DNA from: Siderastrea siderea
Lineage: Eukaryota > Cnidaria > Anthozoa > Scleractinia > Rhizangiidae
Length of the DNA: 64,000 nucleotides
NCBI GenBank assembly: GCA_964030785.1
Contig: OZ034975.1
Location: 32,393,769 to 32,457,768, forward strand
Direction of reading: 5' to 3'
Under the pieces are notes generated by a model, which was given only the letters and a program-made list of their open reading frames with translations, was not told the DNA's origin and made no database searches. Numbering within the stretch: position 1 is the first letter of the stretch; each line of letters starts with the position of its first letter. A program made the translations under genes and the position numbers. Below, piece by piece: positions 55,603-63,375 of this stretch.

Positions 55603-56550
55603 ATGTCTGTCGATCGGAAGAGAAAATCAACCCATCCCCCAGAGGGGAAGAAGAAGAAGAAGAGCATTCAACATATGACGCCCGTGGACTGTGATCCTGT
55701 GGTGTGTGACGTGGTGGAAGACACCCGAGCTGCTGTGGAAGAGATGATGAAAGAATTAAATGACATGGTGGAGCAATCACCGCCATCCCCGCCAAGTCCC
55801 CCTCCACTTCAGGATGACAATGAAGGATTGAAAAGGATGGTGAGAATGGCAACGATCTTTGAAAGCCCAGGGTTTCAAAACCCCAAACCTGTTCTCCCAG
55901 CCAGTTCCTTGGACACTATGGTATGTCCTTACCATGAGGTGCGTTTGGAGGCCCGAGAATCTCAAAAAGGATGGAAGTATGTGAAATGTCCCATGCAACC
56001 GTGTTTGCTGTTTTGTGGTCAAGATCAAGTTCTGGAGTATATGAAAGCCGTGTATAGTCAACCTCATGTAGAAGTGTTGGACATGTGGGGTGGTTTACAA
56101 TGCTTTTGCCGTGAACCCGCTACGCTTCAACAGAGTCATTCGACCCAGAACCCCGATCGGCTGTTTCTGACTTGTTCCAAGAAAACGTGTGGCTTCTTCC
56201 GATGGGCCGATCAACCCTTGGGTTCCAAGTACTGGAGTTGGTTTCATGACAACCCTCCCAAAAAAGCCGACCAACAAGCTGAACCACCCACCCGTGATGC
56301 TCAAGGATATCCCAAGAGGGGCTATGACATCCCTGGCCCGCCCCCTCCAGTCCGAAGGAAAGAGGACGTGGAACGAGAACGGCCCCTGACAGACTATGAG
56401 AAACAATTGTTACGAGAAATTCAAGATCTCAAGAACCGTCAAGAAATGATGGTAGCCCCAGCTCCACCACCCCCTAAGTACAGTGACAGTGTGGAGAACT
56501 GGCAGAAAGGTCTAGAGACCGTCAGTTATGGTCGTCTAGGTCTCTTTTAA
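55603..56550 (+). CDS. GRF zinc-finger protein, 315 aa
   Basis: The ATG at 55,603 fits the TATA box. An N-terminal basic patch (KRKSTHPPEGKKKKK, residues 6-20) looks like a nuclear signal. A Pro-rich linker (SPPSPPSPPP) follows. Residues about 108-138 form a zinc-ribbon-like unit with CPYH, then KCPMQPC and C. Residues 167-203 form a GRF finger: CFCREP, then NPDRLFLTC, then CGFFRWAD, the exact spacing of this single-strand-nucleic-acid-binding motif known from NEIL3, topoisomerase III and TTF2. The C-terminus has a short helix (LTDYEKQLLREIQDL). A DNA-binding role in viral replication or recombination is likely by family, not shown. An AATAAAA signal lies at 56,562, just after the stop. Confidence 0.8.
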   Translation: MSVDRKRKSTHPPEGKKKKKSIQHMTPVDCDPVVCDVVEDTRAAVEEMMKELNDMVEQSPPSPPSPPPLQDDNEGLKRMVRMATIFESPGFQNPKPVLPASSLDTMVCPYHEVRLEARESQKGWKYVKCPMQPCLLFCGQDQVLEYMKAVYSQPHVEVLDMWGGLQCFCREPATLQQSHSTQNPDRLFLTCSKKTCGFFRWADQPLGSKYWSWFHDNPPKKADQQAEPPTRDAQGYPKRGYDIPGPPPPVRRKEDVERERPLTDYEKQLLREIQDLKNRQEMMVAPAPPPPKYSDSVENWQKGLETVSYGRLGLF

Positions 56551-56587
56551 AATGAGAGAACGAATAAAATTTTTTATCAATGTCACC

Positions 56588-56950
56588 ATGGAGTCTGTGT
56601 GTGATGCATGGGAGTCTATCTTGTCCCTGGGGCAATGGCAATGTCATCAAACCCTTTGCCAAGTCTTATATGATCACCAACCCGGCACCCAAATCCCCAT
56701 ACCCCGTTGTCCCGAGGACACGCATCCTCTCCACCTGTTTGAAGAAACCCATGTGGACCGCAACCTATATCGATGGGTAGTGTTTGTCTTATGGTTAAAA
56801 GCTCACCCAGAGGCATGGCGATGGTATCGAATCATTCAAAAGGCGCATCCCCACACGGTCCCTACCATATCGACCTTATGGGATGAATGCCAGAACGTAT
56901 GGCCCCTCGAAAGAGAACCCAACGCTGGAGTTCGTCGTCCTCATGGTTGA
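56588..56950 (+). CDS. Unrecognised 120-aa protein
   Basis: I take the ATG at 56,588, in a strong ACCATGG context and after the polyadenylation signal of the previous gene, instead of the in-frame ATG at 56,552. The product is Trp/His-rich (RNLYRWVVFVLWLKAHPEAW, then RWYRIIQKAHPHTVP) with a short hydrophobic helix but no signal peptide. I know no family. Its 3-prime end overlaps the start of the integrase gene by about 64 bp in another frame, which suggests that both are read from one transcript or nearby starts. Confidence 0.55.
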   Translation: MESVCDAWESILSLGQWQCHQTLCQVLYDHQPGTQIPIPRCPEDTHPLHLFEETHVDRNLYRWVVFVLWLKAHPEAWRWYRIIQKAHPHTVPTISTLWDECQNVWPLEREPNAGVRRPHG

Positions 56951-58059
56951 AGAAGAAAACCAAGGTTTCGTCAACGAAGAAGAAGGCCAATGTCTCGCAA
57001 CAATGGTTGAAGCGTTACCATGATCCTCGTACCCCAGGGAGTTTAGGTGGGGTGCAACGATTTGCTAAAGCCCAGGGTCTCCCTTTGAAAAAAGCCCAAC
57101 AGGTGTTGGAACAGGATGTGGGTTACACCTTACATAAACCCCGACGTCGTCGTTTTGCTACCTTACCCGTGATCGTAGGGGGGTTGGATGATCAATGGGC
57201 CGCGGATTTAGTGGAAGTGCAACGTTTGGCCAAACATAATCGGGGTATACGCTACTTGTTGACGGTCGTGGATGTCTTGTCCAAGTACGCGTGGGTCGAA
57301 CCGTTGAAAACCAAAACCGGCGTGGCCCTCGTGAAAGCCTTTGAGAAGATTGTGAGACAAGGAGGACGTCACCCGAATCGATTGCAAACGGATCGAGGGA
57401 AAGAATTTTATAATCGGACCTTTCAACGATGGGTCGACGAGCAAGACATCAATCATTTTTCGACCGAAGGGGATGCGAAAGCCAGTGTCGTGGAACGATT
57501 TAATCGCACCTTGAAAGAACGGTTGTACCGTTATTTGACCGCGGCCAACACGTTGAAATTTGACGATGTCTTACCCGAGTTGGTGCAGGGGTATAATGCC
57601 ACCCGTCATCGAAGTATTGGTATGCCCCCCGAAAACGTGACGTGGGACAACGAAGAAGCGGTGTGGAAACGATTGTATGCCAAACGATTGAAAGGCTACA
57701 AAAAACCCCAATTGAAGGTGGGGGATCATGTCCGTCTCAATACGATTCATCGTACCTTTGAAAAAGGGTATTTACCCGGTTGGACCGAAGAAGTGTTTGT
57801 GGTGCATCGTGTGATCCCTGGCCCTGTCCCCACGTATAAGATTCGCGAATGGGATGAGACCCCCGTCAAAGGTACGTTTTATGAAGAGGATTTACAAAAA
57901 GTCCATGTGTCCGAGGTGTTTCGGATCGAGAAGGTACTTAAGCGACAAAAAGGTCGTTGGTTGGTCAAGTGGAAAGGGTGGCCCGACAAGTACAATAGTT
58001 GGATTGCTCGTGGAGACGTGACATCCCTTCGACCCCGCAAACGACGACGACGCCGCTAA
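56887..58059 (+). CDS. Retrovirus-type integrase with chromodomain, 390 aa
   Basis: It catalyses insertion of linear viral DNA. The RNase-H-fold core carries the triad D107 (WAADLVEV), D169 (LQTDRGKEFYN) and E203 (VVERFNRTLKERL), with 33 residues between the last two, close to the D,D-35-E norm. An SH3-like part (LKVGDHVRL ... KGTFYEEDL) follows. Residues about 344-375 form a chromodomain (VFRIEKVLKRQKGRWLVKW, then GWPDKYNSWI), which in related integrases steers insertion through histone marks. No cysteine is visible, so the usual HHCC zinc finger is lacking. Both termini are strongly basic; the last residues are RPRKRRRRR. This architecture is that of Polinton/adintovirus integrases; there is no RT or RNase H nearby, so it is not a Ty3 element. 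The start could also be Met5 (56,899). Confidence 0.92.
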   Translation: MPERMAPRKRTQRWSSSSSWLKKKTKVSSTKKKANVSQQWLKRYHDPRTPGSLGGVQRFAKAQGLPLKKAQQVLEQDVGYTLHKPRRRRFATLPVIVGGLDDQWAADLVEVQRLAKHNRGIRYLLTVVDVLSKYAWVEPLKTKTGVALVKAFEKIVRQGGRHPNRLQTDRGKEFYNRTFQRWVDEQDINHFSTEGDAKASVVERFNRTLKERLYRYLTAANTLKFDDVLPELVQGYNATRHRSIGMPPENVTWDNEEAVWKRLYAKRLKGYKKPQLKVGDHVRLNTIHRTFEKGYLPGWTEEVFVVHRVIPGPVPTYKIREWDETPVKGTFYEEDLQKVHVSEVFRIEKVLKRQKGRWLVKWKGWPDKYNSWIARGDVTSLRPRKRRRRR

Positions 58060-58065
58060 AAAACA

Positions 58066-59106
58066 ATGACATTGGTGCCCAACTCTTCGTTTTACGTGAC
58101 GTTGATGAGTCATGCGAGTACCAAAGAGTTTCCTGGGAACAAGAGCCATCATTTCAGAAACCGATTGCCTAAACCCATCCGATTTGTGGGACGAGGATGG
58201 ATGGTGGGTATGGTGAGTTTATCCTTACCCACCATTCCCGTGATAACGGAAGAAGGAGGCGTGGGTGATTCCCATCCTCTGTTGTACGTACGATGGCACG
58301 AACGGGTGTATGCCCAAGACGATCAAGGCAACGATCGATGGTGGCATCAACGTCGCGAACTCACTGTCTACGGGCGAGATATGAGAAAGGAATTGGCCTC
58401 GTCGACGGGATCGCACTTTTTTCATCAACTGGTGTACCGTTACGAGCAAAGCCGTGCCAAACAAACCGAACCCAAAAACAAATGGGCCGAGGACAATGGC
58501 GTCAAATTATACCCGACGTTTGAATGGACCTCCGAAGGGGATTTGTTATTGAATACCGTCAATGTCGATTACACACGACAAGTAGCACACGTGTCATGGG
58601 GCCGAACCTTGGCTCTGAGAATGGGATGGATTGAACAAGTGTCGACGGGCGTGTATCGATTGGGTCCGAATCTCTTGCAAGAATTTCATTCGGACTCCAT
58701 TCCCACCCCGACCGATATCCGCGATGCCGCCAACAACCCCATCTTTTGGAAAGTGGAGGGGGATTATCTGAAATTGAGTATGACGTGTAATTGGCGGTTT
58801 GTGAATGTGAACCAGACCTTTCGTCCCTCGTTGGAATTTCCCTCCACGCGTCCTTTGCACGTGTATTGTGATGTAGGCACTAGCAGTATGGTAGGGGGCC
58901 GCATCACCGATCTCTTACGAGAAATCAAGTACCAGCCACAAAACACCACCCACTTTGAACCTCGACATATTCAATATATCCCAGTACGCAACGAAGTGGT
59001 GGAAATCGTCGAAACCCAGATGGCCGAAACCAATGGGGATCTGGTGAAATTTGGTGAAGGCCATGCCCTCCTGACCCTCCACTTTAAAAGGGAAGTGGTG
59101 GTGTGA
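58066..59106 (+). CDS. Penton-type minor capsid protein, paralogue 1, 346 aa
   Basis: It starts six bases after the integrase stop. The N-terminal SFYVTLMSHASTKEFPGN and RNRLPKPI segment, the RPLHVYCDVG...VGGRITDLLREI block and the C-terminal FGEGHALLTLHFKRE form the pattern of Polinton minor capsid (penton-base-like, single jelly-roll) proteins that occupy icosahedral vertices. The middle (about residues 60-210) differs from its neighbour. It is a full-length open frame. The next gene encodes a clear paralogue, so vertices might be built from two related subunits. The family call rests on motifs and gene context. Confidence 0.8.
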   Translation: MTLVPNSSFYVTLMSHASTKEFPGNKSHHFRNRLPKPIRFVGRGWMVGMVSLSLPTIPVITEEGGVGDSHPLLYVRWHERVYAQDDQGNDRWWHQRRELTVYGRDMRKELASSTGSHFFHQLVYRYEQSRAKQTEPKNKWAEDNGVKLYPTFEWTSEGDLLLNTVNVDYTRQVAHVSWGRTLALRMGWIEQVSTGVYRLGPNLLQEFHSDSIPTPTDIRDAANNPIFWKVEGDYLKLSMTCNWRFVNVNQTFRPSLEFPSTRPLHVYCDVGTSSMVGGRITDLLREIKYQPQNTTHFEPRHIQYIPVRNEVVEIVETQMAETNGDLVKFGEGHALLTLHFKREVVV

Positions 59107-59120
59107 AGAACAAAGACAAC

Positions 59121-60170
59121 ATGTCGTTCTACGTGACGTTACCGAGTCATGCCAACCGACGTGAATTTCCCAACAACCAACCCAATTCGTTCAAGATTCG
59201 TTTACCTCAACCGTTACAGCTCACAGGGGGTGGATGGCAAGTGGGGTTGAGTGCCATTTCCTTACCGGATGCTCGCGTCAATTTGTATGAGTTGGTGAAG
59301 AAAAATGGGTACGTCATGGGGACGTCCTGGGGCCAAACCTATCCCAAGCCGGGTGCAAAAGACGGGGAAATGACCTCGCGAGTAGACACCGCGCGAAGCA
59401 TCATCAATGACGTCCAAGATTTGGATTGGGTGGTGGATGGGGTGAATTTCATGAAAGCCATCATTACTCACTTGGAACAACAACGTATGGAAATGGCCAT
59501 TCAAGGGGGTACGTTTTTGAACGATCAAGGCAAACACACCTACGTCAAGTTCAAGTGGGAAGGCGAGGATCTGCTCATCGATAACACCAATATCTGTCAT
59601 TGCGGCACCGACACGCCCGCCCTGACCATCTACACCAAGTTAGCGCTCAAGATGGGATGGTTACGTAAAATTGACAGTGGGTTGATTTTGGGACCCAACT
59701 TACAACAAGAATTCATAGGGGATCAAATCCCCAACATGACAAAACCCGCTGACAACGATTGGAACGATGTCACCGACGGTCAGGGGAACGCGGTCTTTTG
59801 GACGGTGCGTTCTATTTTACCGGATTATTTACAATTGAGTATGAGTTGTAGTTGGCGTTTCACCAACTTGAATGTAGCATTTCGTTCCGTGGTGGGTGAA
59901 CCCACACGATCGTTGCACGTGTACTCCGACGTGGCAGGCAGCACGGTGGTAGGCAATCGCGTGACTGATTTGTTACGTGAAATCCAGTACAAGCGTGAAG
60001 CACGTGGCAACCTGTATTTTGAACCGTTACACATTCAATACATGTCTCTTCGTAACGAGGTGGTGGAAATGATTCATGTTCAAGTGGCTGAAACCATTGG
60101 TAGAGGAGGAGACTTGGTCAAGTTTGGTGAAGGTCATACCATTGTCACGTTACACTTCAAAAAGACATAA
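59121..60170 (+). CDS. Penton-type minor capsid protein, paralogue 2, 349 aa
   Basis: It begins 14 bases after the stop of paralogue 1; the ATG at 59,121 lines up with the SFYVTL start of its neighbour, so the in-frame GTG at 59,103 is not needed. It shares SFYVTLPSHANRREFPNN, GGGWQVGLSAISLP, DYLQLSMSCSWRF, RVTDLLREIQYK and FGEGHTIVTLHFKK with paralogue 1, but carries a different central region and one extra loop (DNDWNDVTDGQGN). It is intact. The tandem duplication is ancient judging by the divergence. Confidence 0.8.
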   Translation: MSFYVTLPSHANRREFPNNQPNSFKIRLPQPLQLTGGGWQVGLSAISLPDARVNLYELVKKNGYVMGTSWGQTYPKPGAKDGEMTSRVDTARSIINDVQDLDWVVDGVNFMKAIITHLEQQRMEMAIQGGTFLNDQGKHTYVKFKWEGEDLLIDNTNICHCGTDTPALTIYTKLALKMGWLRKIDSGLILGPNLQQEFIGDQIPNMTKPADNDWNDVTDGQGNAVFWTVRSILPDYLQLSMSCSWRFTNLNVAFRSVVGEPTRSLHVYSDVAGSTVVGNRVTDLLREIQYKREARGNLYFEPLHIQYMSLRNEVVEMIHVQVAETIGRGGDLVKFGEGHTIVTLHFKKT

Positions 60171-60204
60171 AAAAGAGAGACGAGAAGGGGACCCCAAATC
60201 AATC

Positions 60205-60444
60205 ATGCCTCCGAAACGACGACGACGACGACGACGACGACGCCGACCACAGCGTCCACAAGCGGGGGAAGGGGTCAACGCGGTGATTGCCGGGATTCCT
60301 AAGGCCGCCTGGTCCATCACCAAAGGGGTAGAAAAGTTAGCCAAAAAGAATTACCTAAGATCAACGAAGAAACGTATGGAAGAAATGCGAAGTGGGAAAC
60401 GCAAACGGTGGGCGGGGGAATCGTTTACGTGCAACGTCATGTGA
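60205..60444 (+). CDS. Arg-rich core-type protein, 79 aa
   Basis: ATG at 60,205 (AATCATGCC) starts a product with an N-terminal run of ten arginines encoded by a (CGA)n tract, then an amphipathic helix (GVNAVIAGIPKAAWSITKGV) and a basic tail. It resembles virion DNA-condensing or membrane-active core peptides of adenovirus-like viruses. The frame upstream of this ATG is a shadow of the penton gene. It overlaps the TATA box of the next gene at its stop. Confidence 0.6.
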   Translation: MPPKRRRRRRRRRRPQRPQAGEGVNAVIAGIPKAAWSITKGVEKLAKKNYLRSTKKRMEEMRSGKRKRWAGESFTCNVM

Positions 60445-60445
60445 G

Positions 60446-60454
60446 TATAAAAAG
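60446..60454 (+). promoter_or_regulatory. TATA box of the pX-like gene
   Basis: TATAAAAAG begins two bases after the previous stop and lies 37 bp before the ATG at 60,483. Confidence 0.7.
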
Positions 60455-60482
60455 AAAACAAGAGTTGTGAAAACAAACAAAG

Positions 60483-60674
60483 ATGCCCAAGACAAGAGTG
60501 CGTCGAAGGAGACGAAGAAGGCAACGAGGGGGTCTCTTGCCCCTGGCGGCCCTCATTCCAGCCTTGATCGCTGGGGGAAAAGCTGTGGCGTTGGGTGCCG
60601 CAAGTGGTGCCGCGAGTTACGGGGCTAAAAAAGGGTTGGAAGCCGCTTTTCGGAAAAAGCGACGACGACGATGA
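60483..60674 (+). CDS. Adenovirus pX-like core protein, 63 aa
   Basis: The product is RVRRRRRRRQRGG, then a hydrophobic LLPLAALIPALIAGGKAVAL with small residues, then ASYGAKKGLEAAF and a basic KKRRRR end. An Arg-rich head followed by GG-LP-x-x-x-IP and a small-residue hydrophobic segment is the layout of adenovirus core protein X/mu precursors, also reported from adintoviruses. It probably condenses packaged DNA and may be cut by the protease: the RGG and GAK positions look accessible, but no cleavage consensus is certain. Confidence 0.7.
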   Translation: MPKTRVRRRRRRRQRGGLLPLAALIPALIAGGKAVALGAASGAASYGAKKGLEAAFRKKRRRR

Positions 60675-60680
60675 TGACGG

Positions 60681-60690
60681 TATAAAAAGG
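60681..60690 (+). promoter_or_regulatory. TATA box of the 108-aa basic gene
   Basis: TATAAAAAGG, seven bases past the pX stop and 58 bp before the ATG at 60,748. Confidence 0.7.
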
Positions 60691-60747
60691 GGAGTCCCAT
60701 AAAGCCTAAACAAAACGTTTATCCCTGGTGAAGAAGAAGAAGACACC

Positions 60748-61074
60748 ATGCGTGGGGGAAGTTTGACACGATTTCGAACCGACGAGTGGTATGATCAACA
60801 AGGCAAAGGAGTGATGACGGATCTGATGCGTGGGGGGTTGCAAGGTCTTATAAGGACGCGAAATCCTTTAAAATTGCCTAGTAATATCAAGAGAGGCTTG
60901 GAAACGGGTTTGACACGAGGTATCAAACGCAAAGCCGAAGACGTCCTTAAAAAGGAAATCACCAAACAAGCCAAGAAAGCGTTGAGTCATAAGAACGTGA
61001 AAGACGCCGTGCGTGTAGCCACTGCCTTATTTCCCAAACAAACCAAACGTGCACGTGATATTTTGGGAGTGTGA
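60748..61074 (+). CDS. Basic virion-type protein, 108 aa
   Basis: It begins MRGGSLTRFRTDEWYDQQGK, then MTDLMRGGLQGLIRTRNPLK and a Lys/Arg-rich helical C-terminus (KRKAEDVLKKEITKQAKKAL) ending in TKRARDILGV. Size, charge and position among core-protein genes suggest a DNA-binding or capsid-cementing role; I cannot name the family. The stop is two bases before the next ATG. Confidence 0.6.
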   Translation: MRGGSLTRFRTDEWYDQQGKGVMTDLMRGGLQGLIRTRNPLKLPSNIKRGLETGLTRGIKRKAEDVLKKEITKQAKKALSHKNVKDAVRVATALFPKQTKRARDILGV

Positions 61075-61076
61075 AC

Positions 61077-61313
61077 ATGGAACCCGTGCATTCACGACCT
61101 CGACGGATTCGTAGTAATCGAGGGTTGTCTCAATGGGGTGGACTGTATCCGTTTTGGAAACTCATGCCACGACGACGACAACGTGGTGGATGGTTAAGTC
61201 CCGAGGTGATGAGAGTCCCCGGGTTTGATTTGAGACAACGTTTAGCACGACGACGACGCTATAAAAACCCCTCACGACGACGACGGGGTACCACTCGACG
61301 ACGACGCCGCTAA
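61077..61313 (+). CDS. Arg-rich virion-type protein, 78 aa
   Basis: ATG at 61,077 (AACATGG) is chosen over the in-frame GTG at 61,071. The product has HSRPRRIRSNRGLSQWGGLY, RRRQRGGW and a C-terminus of alternating Arg blocks encoded by CGA runs. Its end (RRRR-stop-AAA) is identical at the DNA level to the end of the integrase gene over about 18 bases. A protamine-like packaging role is likely. The TATA box for the capsid gene lies inside it at 61,260. Confidence 0.6.
   Translation: MEPVHSRPRRIRSNRGLSQWGGLYPFWKLMPRRRQRGGWLSPEVMRVPGFDLRQRLARRRRYKNPSRRRRGTTRRRRR
61260..61267 (+). promoter_or_regulatory. TATA box of the major capsid gene
   Basis: CTATAAAAACC inside the 3-prime coding part of the Arg-rich gene, 55 bp before the capsid ATG. 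Confidence 0.55.
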
Positions 61314-61314
61314 A

Positions 61315-62703
61315 ATGACCGAAGCTGCCCCAGCGCATCCGCGTTCCGAAGGGACCGCCAACCCTGCCTTACGGATTTTCAAGGTGCCACCGACCGACAT
61401 TAGCATCAATGCCTATCGCATGGTCACCATTCAACCCACCACCACGGGTATCAATCCTATGGAATTCATCATTCCAGGGTTGGACGATTTTGTGGATTTG
61501 GGACGCAGTTACTTTACCATGGAATTGAGTTTGAAAAAGGCGAATGGCGCGAACTTGGTGGCCGCGGAGAAATTGTGGCCCGTCAATAATTTGGCCCATT
61601 CCATCATCAAACAAATTGACTTGCAGTTGAATGGCACGTTGATCAGTCCACAATCCGACACGTATCATTACAAAGCTTACCTAGAAAACTTGCTGAATTT
61701 TGACCGAGAAGATGGCAAGACCGTGTTAGGACCCCAAGGATGGTTCAATCAAGTGGATTTCCCACCCCAATGGACTGCCACCAACACAGACAAAGCAGGA
61801 AACCATCAACATTGGCAAGATCTGCCTGCTAATCATCAAGAGGCCTTCAATGCCTCTGCGGCCGAAGTGGAGAAGTATGCTGCAGGTGCCACCCACAGTC
61901 TAGTGTTTACCCCACACTTGGAAGTCTTTCACACTGGCAAATTGTTGGTGCCAGGCATCGAAATCAAGATGAAATTTCATTTCAATGGCCCCAGCCTGTT
62001 TTTGAATGGAGTGGCTCTAGCTGGCCGATTGATGGAAGGGGATGTGAAACTAAGGTTTCATCTCTGTCAACTGCGTTTGAATGACGCCATCTACCAGAGT
62101 ATCTCTAGCAAAAGACACACTGAAGGCCAAGTGGCGGCTTACCCGACCGTCCGCAGTGAAATCCGGACCTTCAGCATGCAAAACAACCTGGTCCGCTTTG
62201 ATATCCCGAACCTGTTTCAAAACAGAATACCTGACCGATTGATTGTGGGATTACTGGACAGCCGTGCCTTCAATGGAGATGTGACCCGAGATCCGTTCTG
62301 TTTCCAGAAATTTGGTCTGACCTCCATTCGACAGATTGTCAAAGGAGAAGAATACCCTTATGAAACCCTGCAGTTAGTGCACAACAATGGCACCCGAGAT
62401 AATCTAGGCTACTTCCGTTTTCTGCAAGCCAGTGGTGCTTGGTGTAAAAAGAAAGGCAATATGGTAGAACTACTGGATTGGGGCCAAGGTCAAAATTGTA
62501 CCTTGTTCATGTTTGACAATGTGGCCAATGGATGTGCTGACAGTCAAAACCTCAACCCCAAGCAAACGGGAGATTTACAATTGGTGTTGGAATTTGGAGC
62601 TGCCCCCGGTGTCAATATAACCGTACTCGTGTATGGAGAATTTGAGAATTTGCTGGAGATTGACAGGAACGGAGCCGTGTTGTATAACATTTACCAGCAC
62701 TGA
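61315..62703 (+). CDS. Double-jelly-roll major capsid (hexon-like) protein, 462 aa
   Basis: The start is one base after the previous stop. Diagnostic stretches include FKVPPTDISINAYRMVTIQP near the N-terminus, FIIPGLDDFVDLGRSYFTME, AHSIIKQIDLQLNGTLI and DTYHYKAYLENLLNF. These mark the N-terminal jelly roll of Polinton-type capsid proteins, a family often annotated as F54H12.2-like in animal genomes. The second half (RTFSMQNNLVRFDIPNLFQ ... VLVYGEFENLLEIDRNG) provides the other jelly roll. It is intact, and at 462 residues is shorter than many family members of about 600. It would form pseudo-hexameric capsomers. Confidence 0.85.
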   Translation: MTEAAPAHPRSEGTANPALRIFKVPPTDISINAYRMVTIQPTTTGINPMEFIIPGLDDFVDLGRSYFTMELSLKKANGANLVAAEKLWPVNNLAHSIIKQIDLQLNGTLISPQSDTYHYKAYLENLLNFDREDGKTVLGPQGWFNQVDFPPQWTATNTDKAGNHQHWQDLPANHQEAFNASAAEVEKYAAGATHSLVFTPHLEVFHTGKLLVPGIEIKMKFHFNGPSLFLNGVALAGRLMEGDVKLRFHLCQLRLNDAIYQSISSKRHTEGQVAAYPTVRSEIRTFSMQNNLVRFDIPNLFQNRIPDRLIVGLLDSRAFNGDVTRDPFCFQKFGLTSIRQIVKGEEYPYETLQLVHNNGTRDNLGYFRFLQASGAWCKKKGNMVELLDWGQGQNCTLFMFDNVANGCADSQNLNPKQTGDLQLVLEFGAAPGVNITVLVYGEFENLLEIDRNGAVLYNIYQH

Positions 62704-62707
62704 AGAA

Positions 62708-63247
62708 ATGGAACATGTGGCCTTGAATAATGTCCAGTTGGATTATTTAGCCCGAGACGACCCCCAATTGAACCCGGTCTTTTACGGAACCGTGGCCTGT
62801 GATCGTTTACCCAAGAGTCCTGTCAAAACCCAACCCCAAGGGTACATTGTGAATACAGACCCACACGATCAACCGGGACAACATTGGTTAGCGGTGTGGA
62901 CGGATGGAAAGGTGTGTGAAGTCCTGGACAGTTATGCTTTGCCCATGGACACGTACGTGCAAGCTACCCCGTTACGAGATTGGATTGTCCAACATTGGAA
63001 GTATGTAGTGACCAATGGCAAGTCCCTCCAAGCCATTACAAGCAAGAGTTGTGGTGATTACGCCTTGTTGTATTTGAAAGCCAAAGCCCGTGGACGGACC
63101 TTGCAAGAGTTTTTAAATGAGTTTTCGGATCATGATTATGTTAGTAATGACCATCAAGCCGGTCAACGCCTTCAACAATTGATTGTAGGCCAAGAAGCCA
63201 GATGGTATCAACTGTGTTGTCATCCGTATCATCAATGTAATGCTTAA
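62708..63247 (+). CDS. Adenain-type cysteine protease, 179 aa
   Basis: It is a virion-maturation protease of the Ulp1/adenain clan. The catalytic set is in order: H59 in PGQHWLAVW, D74 (or E71) in CEVLDSYALP, oxyanion Q108 in SLQAITSK and nucleophile C115 in KSCGDYALLYLKAKARG; Q and C are seven apart as in adenain. The N-terminus has FYGTVACDRLP, and the length is close to adenain (about 200). ATG at 62,708 is four bases after the capsid stop; the longer in-frame ATG at 62,633 lies inside the capsid gene. AATAAA overlaps the stop (63,247-63,252). It would process the core and capsid precursors. Confidence 0.88.
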   Translation: MEHVALNNVQLDYLARDDPQLNPVFYGTVACDRLPKSPVKTQPQGYIVNTDPHDQPGQHWLAVWTDGKVCEVLDSYALPMDTYVQATPLRDWIVQHWKYVVTNGKSLQAITSKSCGDYALLYLKAKARGRTLQEFLNEFSDHDYVSNDHQAGQRLQQLIVGQEARWYQLCCHPYHQCNA

Positions 63248-63275
63248 ATAAAATTTGTTGGAAAAAAGTGGTGTC

Positions 63276-63361
63276 GGAGTCGTAGCTCAGTTGGTTAGAG
63301 CCTTAGACCTTTGATTCAGATAAGGATTGGGTCGTACGTGGGTTCGAGTCCCACCGACTCC
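63276..63361 (+). tRNA. tRNA-like Pol III gene with enlarged anticodon region
   Basis: The acceptor stem GGAGTCG/CGACTCC pairs perfectly (7 bp), the D stem GCTC/GAGC is perfect, and the T arm is perfect (GTGGG TTCGAGT CCCAC). The A box TAGCTCAGTTGG (63,283-63,294) and B box GGTTCGAGTCC (63,341-63,351) match the Pol III consensus. The total is 86 nt; the segment between D and T arms is 36 nt, about 14 more than in a normal class I tRNA. Alternative stems (CCTTA/TAAGG or GACCT/GGGTC) leave 15- or 18-nt loops, so a short intron or a non-tRNA fold is possible, and I cannot fix the anticodon. It lies between the protease and ATPase genes. Confidence 0.7.
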
Positions 63362-63375
63362 AATAAAAAGGTGCC

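Noticed and set aside
56887..58059. Integrase as part of a Ty3/Gypsy retrotransposon
   Set aside because: There is no reverse transcriptase, RNase H or LTR nearby, and the neighbours are capsid, protease and packaging genes.
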